DNA of 64,000 nucleotides from Roseinatronobacter sp. S2 (lineage in GTDB: Bacteria; Pseudomonadota; Alphaproteobacteria; Rhodobacterales; Rhodobacteraceae). The DNA lies in NCBI RefSeq assembly GCF_029581395.1, contig NZ_CP121113.1, positions 62,001-126,000 on the forward strand, given 5' to 3'. The notes under the pieces were generated by a model. The model made no database searches. It was not told where the DNA came from and saw only the letters and a program-made list of their open reading frames with translations. This document shows, piece after piece, positions 37,883 to 45,835 of the stretch. Every line of letters begins with the position of its first letter. Position 1 is the stretch's first letter. The translations under genes were made by a program, and so were the position numbers.

Positions 37883-38772
37883 GTTGGCTTCCTCCCCAAC
37901 AGACCCTGCGGCCAGACGGCCAGCACCGATGCCATGATCACGAAGGTCAGGATCACCGAATATGTGGGAAACAGCACCTGCCCCCATTGCTCGGCCAGAC
38001 CGATCAGCAGCGCGCCCAGTGCCGTGCCGCCAATGGACCCCATGCCGCCCACAATCACCACCACCAACGACATCAGCAGGAACCGGACATCAACGCCCAG
38101 CGCCATCGGCTGTGCAGTCGCGCCAATCACGCCCCCCAACCCCGCCAGCGCGGCACCAAGGGCAAAAACCGTGGCCGCCACCAGCGGCACATTGATCCCG
38201 CAGGCCGCCAGCATCTGGCGGTCATCAACCCCCGCACGCACGACAATGCCCAGCTTGGTCTTGTTCAGCAGCAGCCACAACCCGACACCCACCGCAATCG
38301 CCAACCCGACCTGAAACAACCTGAACACAGGATAGCGCCCGATGCCCGGAACCTGCACAGGCCCAAACAGCATATCAGGCGCGAAGAACTGGAAAGGATT
38401 GCCACCAAAGGTCGCAAGCAATTGATCTGCAATGATAATTGACAAGCCGATTGTCACAAGTGCCTGCCGCAGTTCCTGCCCCTGCATCCACCCCAGAAAG
38501 GCCACCTGCATGATCAGCCCCACCAGCGCGGCGGCGGCAATCCCCGCCAGAACGCCAATCAGCCACGCTTGCGAGGCCCACGCACTTGAGGCATAAAGCG
38601 GGTCATACACTGCAAACCCCACATATGCGCCCACCATGTAAAGCGAACCATGTGCCATGTTCACAGTCCGCATCAGCCCGAATATCAACGAGAATCCGCA
38701 GGCGACGATAAAGTATAGCGATGCAAGCGTCAGCCCGTTCAGGGTGACGGTCAGGATGAACTGCAAGGACAC
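37879..38772 (-). CDS. LIV-type ABC transporter permease (LivH-like)
   Basis: This 297-residue permease has eight predicted spans. It opens with LNGLTLASLYFIVACGFSLIFGLMRTVNMAHGSLYMVGAY-type sequence, the LivH hallmark, and has the loop GVDDRQMLAACGINV and the SLVVVIVGGMGSIGGTALGALLIG segment. It is the first gene of the eight-gene LIV/UPF0261/TIM-barrel/SRPBCC operon. Its promoter must lie in the 137 bases shared with the divergent second TIM-barrel gene. Confidence 0.92.
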   Translation of the reverse strand: MSLQFILTVTLNGLTLASLYFIVACGFSLIFGLMRTVNMAHGSLYMVGAYVGFAVYDPLYASSAWASQAWLIGVLAGIAAAALVGLIMQVAFLGWMQGQELRQALVTIGLSIIIADQLLATFGGNPFQFFAPDMLFGPVQVPGIGRYPVFRLFQVGLAIAVGVGLWLLLNKTKLGIVVRAGVDDRQMLAACGINVPLVAATVFALGAALAGLGGVIGATAQPMALGVDVRFLLMSLVVVIVGGMGSIGGTALGALLIGLAEQWGQVLFPTYSVILTFVIMASVLAVWPQGLLGRKPT

Positions 38773-38909
38773 GTTTTCCTCCTCGTCTGGCGCTGGCAGC
38801 CATGGTGGCTCCTCCCTCAGCGCGGCGACGATCTGTTGGTCTTGTCAGGGGATTTTGCAGGGCCGGTGGACAAGTTGCCACAGCCATTTTGGCGGATAAT
38901 TGGGTAAAA

Positions 38910-39620
38910 ATGGGTAACTCTTTGAACACAGCACATAGGGGGGCCTTGCCTGATCTTGCCGTCGGCGCGGCACTCCCCATGGTTGAGCAGGGGCGCGAAT
39001 CGTGCCTGCCGCATATCTTCGCACCATGGCTGGCCGCCTTGCCTGTCGCGCAACGTGATCTGCTGGCGTTGCTGCCGGTGCTGGATGTAAACGGCGCAAT
39101 GTTCACGGCCCTGAACGGCGCGGAACCGGACACGCGCGCGGCCACGGCCCGACAGGGTGTCATCGCCGCGTTGTTATGTGTTGATCCGTTTTTGCGGGTG
39201 CGCGATGTGGTGGCCCTTCTGCGCGCGGCCGGAATATCCGGGGTGGCCAATTTTCCGACGGTTCAGCTTATCGATGGCGTGGCAGCGCTTGGGTTTGACA
39301 GCGCCGATCTTGGCCTGCGCCGCGAAGCCCGCATGCTGGCGCGCTTTGCCGATGACGGGCTGGCAGTCACGGGCTTTGCCACCACAGCGGAAAATGGCCA
39401 GCGGCTGCTGGATCATGGCGCGGCGGAACTGGTTGTGCATCCCGGCCTGCCGTCAACCGATTGGCGCAACCGCGCGGTTGCCGCGCGCGGCGCCGCAGAT
39501 ACGCTTGCGGCGCTGCGTGCGCAGTGCACTGTGCCACTGCGCCTTTTCTGCCCCGACAGCTATGGGGCGGAACTGGATGACGCGCGCGCACTGGCCGACG
39601 GGCTGGTGCGATATGCCTGA
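38910..39620 (+). CDS. diverged TIM-barrel (PF09370-like) protein
   Basis: This roughly 236-residue protein is homologous to the operon's TIM-barrel protein through GVANFPTVQLIDGVAALGFD (about 108-127), GLRREARMLARFADDGLAVTGF and LLDHGAAELVVHPGL. It lacks the N-terminal glycine loop, the [10 protein letters not shown] segment, the GNAN turn and the C-terminal GASS ending that the other two copies have. The start is uncertain; 38910 was chosen as the first ATG after the livH promoter region, and 38802 is also open. It is divergent from livH and followed by the fused regulator. It may be a non-catalytic partner or a specialised enzyme. Confidence 0.65.
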   Translation: MGNSLNTAHRGALPDLAVGAALPMVEQGRESCLPHIFAPWLAALPVAQRDLLALLPVLDVNGAMFTALNGAEPDTRAATARQGVIAALLCVDPFLRVRDVVALLRAAGISGVANFPTVQLIDGVAALGFDSADLGLRREARMLARFADDGLAVTGFATTAENGQRLLDHGAAELVVHPGLPSTDWRNRAVAARGAADTLAALRAQCTVPLRLFCPDSYGAELDDARALADGLVRYA

Positions 39621-39759
39621 CGCCAAAGCGCACCCTTGATCAACCACACGACAAGGATGCATCTTCGCATCTGGGGTTTTCGACTGTTCCACTGCCGCCA
39701 GATGGATATGCTGCATATCAAAGTGCCAGACCCGCAGAAAGGCCGGACCCGCCAAAGTT

Positions 39760-41496
39760 ATGGAAAACACGCTGAACCAGATGTTGCACAAAAAATCGCC
39801 CGGCAGTGGAACGCTGCTGATCGGCGGGGCGATTGGTGTTGGCATGACTGCGGAAGCGGCGGTGCGTGGCGGCGCCGATTTCCTGCTGGCGCTGAATGCG
39901 GGGCGCTACAGGGTCATGGGGGCCGCGTCGCTTGCGGCGCTGCTGCCGCTTGGCAATGCCAACACATTCACCGACCAGTTTGCACGCCGTGAAATACTTG
40001 ACCGTGTTTCCGTGCCGGTGCTGTTCGGCGCGTCATGTTTCGACCCGTCGACCAGCCCCGAAAAACTGGTCCGCCAAACCTGCGATGTCGGGTATCAGGG
40101 CATCGCGAATTTCCCGTCTTCGATTCATTTTGACGGCCGGTTCCGCCAGCTGCTGGAAGAAGCCGACCTTGGCTTTGCCCGCGAGGCCCGCATGCTGGCG
40201 CAGGCGCGCAGGGCCGGACTGCTGACATTTGGCTACGCCAAAACCCGCGCCGAGATTTCGATGCTGATAGATGCAGGGGTCGACATGATCTGCCTGAATT
40301 TCGGCTGGAATGCAGGCGGTGTGCAAGCGGTAGCACAAAGTTTCACCATCGCAGAAGCCGCTGATCGGGCGCGGCGCATTTTCGCGTCCATCCGCAGCCG
40401 TGCGCCCCAGACGCTGTGCTTTGTCGAAGGCGGGCCAATCATCAACCCTGACGACATGTTTCGCGTCTGCGACGAGGCCAGCGCCGATGGCTATGTCGGC
40501 GGCTCCACGCTGGACCGCGTGCCGCTGGAAATTTCGGTGACGGAACGCACGTCAGCCTTCAAGGCGTTCGGGTTGCTGAAACAGGCCAACACCGCGCAGA
40601 CGCGCGAGTTGGGACGCGCGGCACGGATCGCGGGAATCGTGGGCCAGTCGGAATTCGTGCTGGCCGTGCTGGAACAGGTCACACGGCTGGCAGGCACGCG
40701 CATTCCCGCGCTGATCTGCGGCGAGCCGGGCCTTGGACGTGGTGCATTGGCCCGCGCGCTGCATCCGCTGTCTGAACGCAGTGGTCCGCTGATGACCGTG
40801 CGCGCGAAAAACCTGCAAGCCGCGCCCGAAGCGCAGTTGTTTGGCGAAGCGCCGCGCCGTCAGGGGATGCTGGCAAAACCCGATGCAACCGTGGTCGTCG
40901 AAAATGCCGAAGTTCTGCCACACGCCGTGCAGCGCCGTCTGGTTGACTGGCTGGAACAGGCCATGCCGGACACTGGCCCCCATGCAGGGCCGGATCAGGC
41001 CGCGCGGCTGGTTCTGGTGTGCGACGCCGACCCCGGCGGCGCAACGGCACTGATCCCCGAACTGGCGCAATGCCTTCAGGCGGGCCGCATTGAAATTCCA
41101 CCCTTGCGCGAACGCCCCGAAGATGTGCCTGCGCTTGCACGGCACAGGCTGGCAATACTGGGAGGCGGGCAACAGATTTCGGCCGATGGGTATCGTTTGT
41201 TGCTGGCGCATGGCTGGCCCGGCAACATTCCCGAATTGCGGTCGGTCATTGATCGCGCAGCGCTTCAAAGTGCAGGAAAAACAATCGGATCAGGCGCGCT
41301 TTCGGGGGCGATTGGCCACAGCCCATCGGGCGACACCCCAGATGAAGACCCTGCCCTGCACCCGCTAAACGAACGAGACTGGCTGCTGGATGCCCTGCGC
41401 CGCAACCGTTTCCGGCGGGGCGATACAGCCGCCTATCTGGGCGTATCGCGCAAGACATTATACAACAAAATGCGCCGCATGGGCCTGCTGGAATAG
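39760..41496 (+). CDS. TIM-barrel sensor fused to a degenerate sigma54-activator-like AAA+ domain and Fis HTH
   Basis: This 578-residue regulator has three parts. Residues 1-275 are a PF09370-type TIM barrel (LIGGAIGVGM, LLALNAGRYRVMG, PLGNANTF, GIANFPSSIHFDG). About 295-510 is an AAA+ domain resembling sigma54 enhancer-binding proteins, and about 540-578 is a Fis-type helix-turn-helix (DTAAYLGVSRKTLYNKMRRMG). The AAA+ part is degraded: Walker A reads GEPGLGRG (Arg327 for Lys), GAFTGA is missing after LFG, Walker B is VVVENAE instead of LDE, the arginine-finger region is gone and sensor II reads WPGNIPEL. It probably controls the divergent LIV operon by ligand sensing without sigma54 activation, which is inference. 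Confidence 0.85.
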   Translation: MENTLNQMLHKKSPGSGTLLIGGAIGVGMTAEAAVRGGADFLLALNAGRYRVMGAASLAALLPLGNANTFTDQFARREILDRVSVPVLFGASCFDPSTSPEKLVRQTCDVGYQGIANFPSSIHFDGRFRQLLEEADLGFAREARMLAQARRAGLLTFGYAKTRAEISMLIDAGVDMICLNFGWNAGGVQAVAQSFTIAEAADRARRIFASIRSRAPQTLCFVEGGPIINPDDMFRVCDEASADGYVGGSTLDRVPLEISVTERTSAFKAFGLLKQANTAQTRELGRAARIAGIVGQSEFVLAVLEQVTRLAGTRIPALICGEPGLGRGALARALHPLSERSGPLMTVRAKNLQAAPEAQLFGEAPRRQGMLAKPDATVVVENAEVLPHAVQRRLVDWLEQAMPDTGPHAGPDQAARLVLVCDADPGGATALIPELAQCLQAGRIEIPPLRERPEDVPALARHRLAILGGGQQISADGYRLLLAHGWPGNIPELRSVIDRAALQSAGKTIGSGALSGAIGHSPSGDTPDEDPALHPLNERDWLLDALRRNRFRRGDTAAYLGVSRKTLYNKMRRMGLLE

Positions 41497-41498
41497 CG

Positions 41499-42593
41499 CT
41501 ATGCCTGCGCCAGCGTCGGGCGGCGATCCGGTTTTCGCACGGGCCGGTCAGCGCCAGCACCGTCAAGGATGACCTTTTCGACATCAGGCGCACTCATGGC
41601 GCGCATCAGTGCAGAATAATCGGGCTGAAAGCAAACTTCGCTGCCTGCCACCAACGCCGCACCGCGCGTTTGCAGCAGCAGATGGTCACTGCTGGACCCC
41701 AGCCGTGTCATTCCGACCGGCATTGAAAGCCCGCCGATATCAGTGTCCTGATCGCCAAGTGCCAGCAGGGATTTGCTTTCGCCAGTGCCGGACACAGGCA
41801 GCCGCAGCACAGACGGCTGCGGCAAATCAGCGGCGGATTCAATGATTTCCGCCACCAGAACGAACGCATCGGTAGACAGGCCGTCTATCGGGGCGCGGGT
41901 CACCGGATCACGGCCCAGCAAAATGGCCTCTCCCAAACGCAGGTCGTTGACCCGTGTGCGTAGACCCGTGCGGTAAAGCCCCGGCAGGCTGGCGGAATTG
42001 CCGCCCGATATGGTCCGCAGCGTGATCCCGAAATCGCCCTCAATCGCGGCGGCAAGCGCCGAAAGTTTGCCCATCTCGGACGGGTGCGGGGCGCCCCCGC
42101 TCAGGCAGGCGAAATTCGCGCCGATGCCTGCCAGCACAACACCATCAAGGCCCATGACATGGCGCGCCAGACCCGCCAGTTCATCCGGCTGGACGCCTTC
42201 GCGCCCGTCGCCCATCTCGACCATCAGAACAACCTGATGCACCACCCCCGCGCGCGCAGCAGATTGCGCAAGCGCCGTCACGACATCCGCATCGGTATTC
42301 AGGCTGGTGCCGCAGGCCCGCACGACCCTGTCGGTCTGGCTGCGCATGGGCGTGCGGATCAGGACAACCGGCGCGTCAATGCCCGCAGCCCGCATCCGTT
42401 CCACATTGGAAACCCGCGCATCCGCCAGACGCTGCACGCCACCGTCAAGCATGGCTTGCGCGATTTCAGGATGACCGCACACGCCTTTGGTCACGCCTGT
42501 CACCGCAATCCCGTGCTGCGCAAGGCGGTCGACAAGCTGCCGCGCATTCCGCCTGATCTTGACCAGATCAACCTCGATGCGTGGGGCGGTCAC
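41499..42593 (-). CDS. fold-type III PLP racemase, alanine/ornithine racemase family
   Basis: This 364-residue protein has an alanine-racemase-like N-terminal barrel. The PLP lysine is Lys36 in GVTKGVCG; LMVEMGDGREGVQ, GIGANFACLSG and TISGGNSASLPG follow, and then a C-terminal beta domain. These match the alanine/ornithine racemase (Orr-like) branch rather than Alr. The start overlaps the DUF1611 gene stop as ATGA, so the two are co-translated. It would interconvert D and L amino acids in the cytosol; substrate preference is unknown. It is convergent with the fused regulator, with two bases between stops. Confidence 0.85.
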   Translation of the reverse strand: MTAPRIEVDLVKIRRNARQLVDRLAQHGIAVTGVTKGVCGHPEIAQAMLDGGVQRLADARVSNVERMRAAGIDAPVVLIRTPMRSQTDRVVRACGTSLNTDADVVTALAQSAARAGVVHQVVLMVEMGDGREGVQPDELAGLARHVMGLDGVVLAGIGANFACLSGGAPHPSEMGKLSALAAAIEGDFGITLRTISGGNSASLPGLYRTGLRTRVNDLRLGEAILLGRDPVTRAPIDGLSTDAFVLVAEIIESAADLPQPSVLRLPVSGTGESKSLLALGDQDTDIGGLSMPVGMTRLGSSSDHLLLQTRGAALVAGSEVCFQPDYSALMRAMSAPDVEKVILDGAGADRPVRKPDRRPTLAQA

Positions 42594-43795
42594 TGTGCGG
42601 CCAGATCGCGCGATCCGTTCAGGGCAGGATAGGCAGACAGAACCATGTCCAACAGCTCGCGCGCAGGTCGGGAAAGAGCATCCGTTGCCGGCAGGTCGGA
42701 CGCGAGCGCCATGGACCCGATGGCCGCATCAATGTCATGGGGTGACATATTTTCGTGATTCAGGGTCAGCCCGATGACCTTGGTGGGGGCAAATGCCTCG
42801 ATCAACTGGATTTCGGCAATCGGGTCGGGCATGGGCATTTGTGGAAAATCACAGCGGTGCGCGCGGGCGGGCGCGTGTTGCAGGATAACCGCATGGGGCT
42901 GGCTGCCGCGCAGAATGAACGCCGATGTGCAAAAGGCCGGATGACTAAGCGCGCCCTGCCCCTCGATGACAATGACATCCGGCGCTTCTGCGTTGAAGGC
43001 CGCAACAACTTCGCCTTCCAGCTCGCCGCAGCAAAACTGTGGTGGCACCGCATCCATGGCAATGCCGTAGCGCGCGCCCTGCATCAGGCCGGTCTGGCCT
43101 GTCCCTACCAGAATGGTGCGAATGCCCGCTTCATTTAACGCATGGGTCAGAACCGTCGCGGTTGTCCGCTTGCCAATCGCACAATCCGTCCCCAGAACCG
43201 CAATCCGCAGGGCGCCAACATTCGCCACGCTGCCATCGAACAGGCGCATGTCCTTGCCGGGCTTCGGTTTGCGGATATCACGAATGCGAACCTGACTGGT
43301 TTTGGCCGCATGTGCGATTTCGGGATCATCACCAAGATATTCGTGCAACCCGCTGACAATGTTCATCCCGTGCCCGATGGCCTTCAGGATCACGGCGCGA
43401 TCTTTGGGCGACAGCTTGCCACTGGACGGGGCCACACCATAGATGAACGTGTCGGGTATGACGGTTTCTTGCAGTATCGCAGCATCCAGATCACCGACCA
43501 CAGGAATGCCGTTTGGCACTGCATCCAGAACCTGGCCGCTGTCGCGTCCGGCGCAACTGCTGTCAACGACCGATGCGATGCGAAACGTCTGGGAGTGGCG
43601 CACAAGACCATTGGCCGTTTTCCCGTCAACCTGCCCGAAATTCCCTTCGCAATAGACAATCGCGCACAGCAGGCCGGACGCGCGCAGGTCCGGTTCGACC
43701 ACATTCGCATGTAGGGATGCCTGTGTTGCTTGCGGGCGCGAAACGGGTTTGCTGGCAAGGCTAAGGAAGGCGCGGCCGGTGTTGTCGTCAGTCAT
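42590..43795 (-). CDS. DUF1611 family protein (DgcN-like N-acyltransferase candidate)
   Basis: This 401-residue two-domain DUF1611 protein has an N-terminal Rossmann domain (AIVYCEGNFGQVDGKTANGLVR, about 44-65) and a C-terminal P-loop domain with VLGTDCAIGKRTTAT (about 204-218), VGTGQTGLMQGARYG, and VIVIEGQGALSHPAF. A family member, DgcN, has been reported as a D-glutamate N-acetyltransferase in marine bacteria. Here the partner is an Orr-like racemase instead of the enolase-type DgcA. The gene leads a two-gene operon divergent from a TRAP importer. The specific substrate is an inference. Confidence 0.82.
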   Translation of the reverse strand: MTDDNTGRAFLSLASKPVSRPQATQASLHANVVEPDLRASGLLCAIVYCEGNFGQVDGKTANGLVRHSQTFRIASVVDSSCAGRDSGQVLDAVPNGIPVVGDLDAAILQETVIPDTFIYGVAPSSGKLSPKDRAVILKAIGHGMNIVSGLHEYLGDDPEIAHAAKTSQVRIRDIRKPKPGKDMRLFDGSVANVGALRIAVLGTDCAIGKRTTATVLTHALNEAGIRTILVGTGQTGLMQGARYGIAMDAVPPQFCCGELEGEVVAAFNAEAPDVIVIEGQGALSHPAFCTSAFILRGSQPHAVILQHAPARAHRCDFPQMPMPDPIAEIQLIEAFAPTKVIGLTLNHENMSPHDIDAAIGSMALASDLPATDALSRPARELLDMVLSAYPALNGSRDLAAQ

Positions 43796-44341
43796 TGGAA
43801 TATCCTTTGACGGGGAAAGCGCCGCCTCGCTGAATGTATTTCCGTCCGGGGCGCACGCAAAAGCAGCTCGCGCGTCCGGAAAGATCCGAAGCGATCAGGC
43901 AGGGTTAAAGCTGCAAAATCATGTGTCGCAGTCCGACACTGTTCCGGCAGGCCTGACGCTGCGCAGATGCGCAGTCGACGCTTTGCAGGAAAATAAAGTG
44001 ATGGAGTCGCCCCCTTAACCAGCACGGCAAGGGCCTCCCGTTAGGGATGATGTAACCCTCATGGGCAGTCATATCAATGGAACAGGTCATTAAACTGCGC
44101 GCGCCAGTCACTTCAGGACGGCCCGGATCATACCCGCCCGCCCCCACACAACGAGTCAGGCTTGATCCCCGCGCGGAAAAAAGGCAATGCTACGCCCAAG
44201 CGCGAAAGTCTGCGGAGGAGGGGGGGGCGGAGCGGGGCGATACACGGGACAACACGCATATCGTCAGGCACTGCCAGCGCCCTGAACGGCGCGCTTTTGC
44301 CACCACGGACACGCTTGAAGATTTCAACAGGGAGGACACTC
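43796..44341. other. 546-base divergent control region between DUF1611 and dctP
   Basis: There is no supported gene. It contains two short palindromes (listed separately), low-complexity purine runs near 44215-44235 and the dctP ribosome-binding site GGGAGGA. Its length suggests dual promoters with regulator sites for the racemase/DUF1611 and TRAP operons. Confidence 0.5.
43923..43974. promoter_or_regulatory. two adjacent palindromes in the divergent control region
   Basis: GTGTCG-N5-CGACAC occupies 43923-43939 and CTGCGC-N4-GCGCAG occupies 43959-43974. Both are perfect 6-bp arm palindromes about 36 bases apart centre to centre. They are candidate operator sites for a dimeric regulator; which one is unknown. 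Confidence 0.45.
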
Positions 44342-45331
44342 ATGAAACCCACTATGATCACCTTGGCCGCAACATTTGCGATGGTCAGCACAACGGCGGC
44401 CCTGGCAGATTTTGCCGATATCGATCCGATCAACCTGCGCCTTGCCCATGTCGTGAACGAGCAAGACGCCTTTCATGTCTCGGCCACACAATTCAAGGAA
44501 ATCGTCGAGGCCCGCACCGATGGCAAAGTAACAGTAGAGCTGTTTCCGAATGCCAGCCTTGGGGATGAACGCACGCTGCTGGAAGGCATGCAGATCGGCT
44601 CGGTGGATATGGGCGTTATCACCAATGGCCCTGTTGCCAACTTTCTGGAGGATATGGCCGTTTTTGAACTGCCCTTCCTGTTCCCGTCACCCGAAGCTGC
44701 ATATGATGTGCTGGACGGCGAAATCGGTCAGGAACTTCTGGACCGGCTGCAAGAAGTCAACCTGAAGGGGCTGGCCTATTCCGAACGCGGGTTCAGAAAC
44801 CTGACCAACAGCCAACGCGAAGTCCGCAGCCCGCAAGACATTGACGGGTTGCGCATTCGCGTGATGGAAAACCCGGTCTATACCGACACATTCCGCGAAC
44901 TGGGGGCAAACGCCATCCCGATGGCGTGGACCGAAGCACTGACCGCCATGCAGCAAGGCACGATTGACGGTCAGGAAAATCCGGTCGGCGTGATCCATTC
45001 GTTCAAGCTGAATGAAACCCAGATGCACATGACCATGACGCGCCACACCTATGCCCCAGCGGTTGTGGTGATGGGCCAGCCGACATGGAACACCCTGCCC
45101 GAAGCCGTGCAGGACGTTGTTGTCGAGGCCGCGATTGAAGCCGGTGCAGCCGCCCGCGCATTCAATGCTGAAATGGAATTGTCCCAGCTGGAAGAACTGC
45201 GCGCCGCAGGAATGTCGATTATTGATGATGCCGATCTGGTGGCCTTTCAGGACGCCATCATGCCCGTCTATGAACGCTATGGCGAAGCGTTCGGCGATTA
45301 TCTGACCCGCATTCGTGCAGCGATCGAATAA
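44342..45331 (+). CDS. TRAP transporter solute-binding protein (DctP family)
   Basis: This 329-residue precursor has a signal peptide ending ALA (about residue 22), then DPINLRLAHVVNEQDAFH, the DctP-family opening. Also visible are ASLGDERTLLEGMQIGSVDMG and GLRIRVMENPVYTDTFRELGANAIPM, which holds the conserved carboxylate-binding arginine, and TIDGQENPV. The start at 44342 has GGGAGGA 8 bases upstream; the frame is open 60 codons further without a signal peptide. It captures an organic acid or amino-acid-like anion for the DctQM membrane proteins. Confidence 0.93.
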   Translation: MKPTMITLAATFAMVSTTAALADFADIDPINLRLAHVVNEQDAFHVSATQFKEIVEARTDGKVTVELFPNASLGDERTLLEGMQIGSVDMGVITNGPVANFLEDMAVFELPFLFPSPEAAYDVLDGEIGQELLDRLQEVNLKGLAYSERGFRNLTNSQREVRSPQDIDGLRIRVMENPVYTDTFRELGANAIPMAWTEALTAMQQGTIDGQENPVGVIHSFKLNETQMHMTMTRHTYAPAVVVMGQPTWNTLPEAVQDVVVEAAIEAGAAARAFNAEMELSQLEELRAAGMSIIDDADLVAFQDAIMPVYERYGEAFGDYLTRIRAAIE

Positions 45332-45835
45332 ATGCTGCGTCTGACCGGCATTATCGACAATGCCCTTGCGGCCATCCTCAAGCCCACCGTGGCACTGGGG
45401 ATGGCCGCCCTGATTGCAGTGATCACGCTGCAAATTGTCAGCCGTGTGTTTTTCACCGCCGTGGGCTGGACAGAAGAAGTCGCGCGTTTCCTTATGATCT
45501 GGCTGACATTTCTGGGCGCTGCGCTGGCATGGCATCAGGGCCGGCATATTGCCGTGACCTTTCTGGTGGATTTCATGCCATCAGCACCACGTCACATAAT
45601 GCAGATTACGGCGCTGGCGGTGACATGCGGCTTTGCAGTAGCGCTGGCATGGCTGGGACTGGCCTATATGGACATGAGTTCTTTCCAGCGCTCGCCCGCG
45701 CTGCGCATCCAGATGACATATATCTATGCGGTGATCCCACTTTCTGCCGCGCTGATTTGCTGGTTCAGCCTGTCGGACCTGTTGCGCCTGATATTCGGTG
45801 ACAAATTTGACGGGCAAGGGGGCATGCCGGAATGA
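45332..45835 (+). CDS. TRAP transporter small membrane subunit (DctQ)
   Basis: This 167-residue protein has four spans typical of DctQ, including VFFTAVGWTEEVARFLMIWLTFLGAALAWHQGRHIAV, with the conserved E-E-x-x-R and the G-x-H-I motif. It starts directly after the dctP stop and overlaps dctM by 4 bases (ATGA). It scaffolds the large subunit in the inner membrane. Confidence 0.92.
   Translation: MLRLTGIIDNALAAILKPTVALGMAALIAVITLQIVSRVFFTAVGWTEEVARFLMIWLTFLGAALAWHQGRHIAVTFLVDFMPSAPRHIMQITALAVTCGFAVALAWLGLAYMDMSSFQRSPALRIQMTYIYAVIPLSAALICWFSLSDLLRLIFGDKFDGQGGMPE

Noticed and set aside
43796..44341. Short frames in the racemase/TRAP divergent region
   Set aside because: Several frames are open because of GC content, including an N-terminal extension of dctP, but none has a ribosome-binding site or signal peptide.
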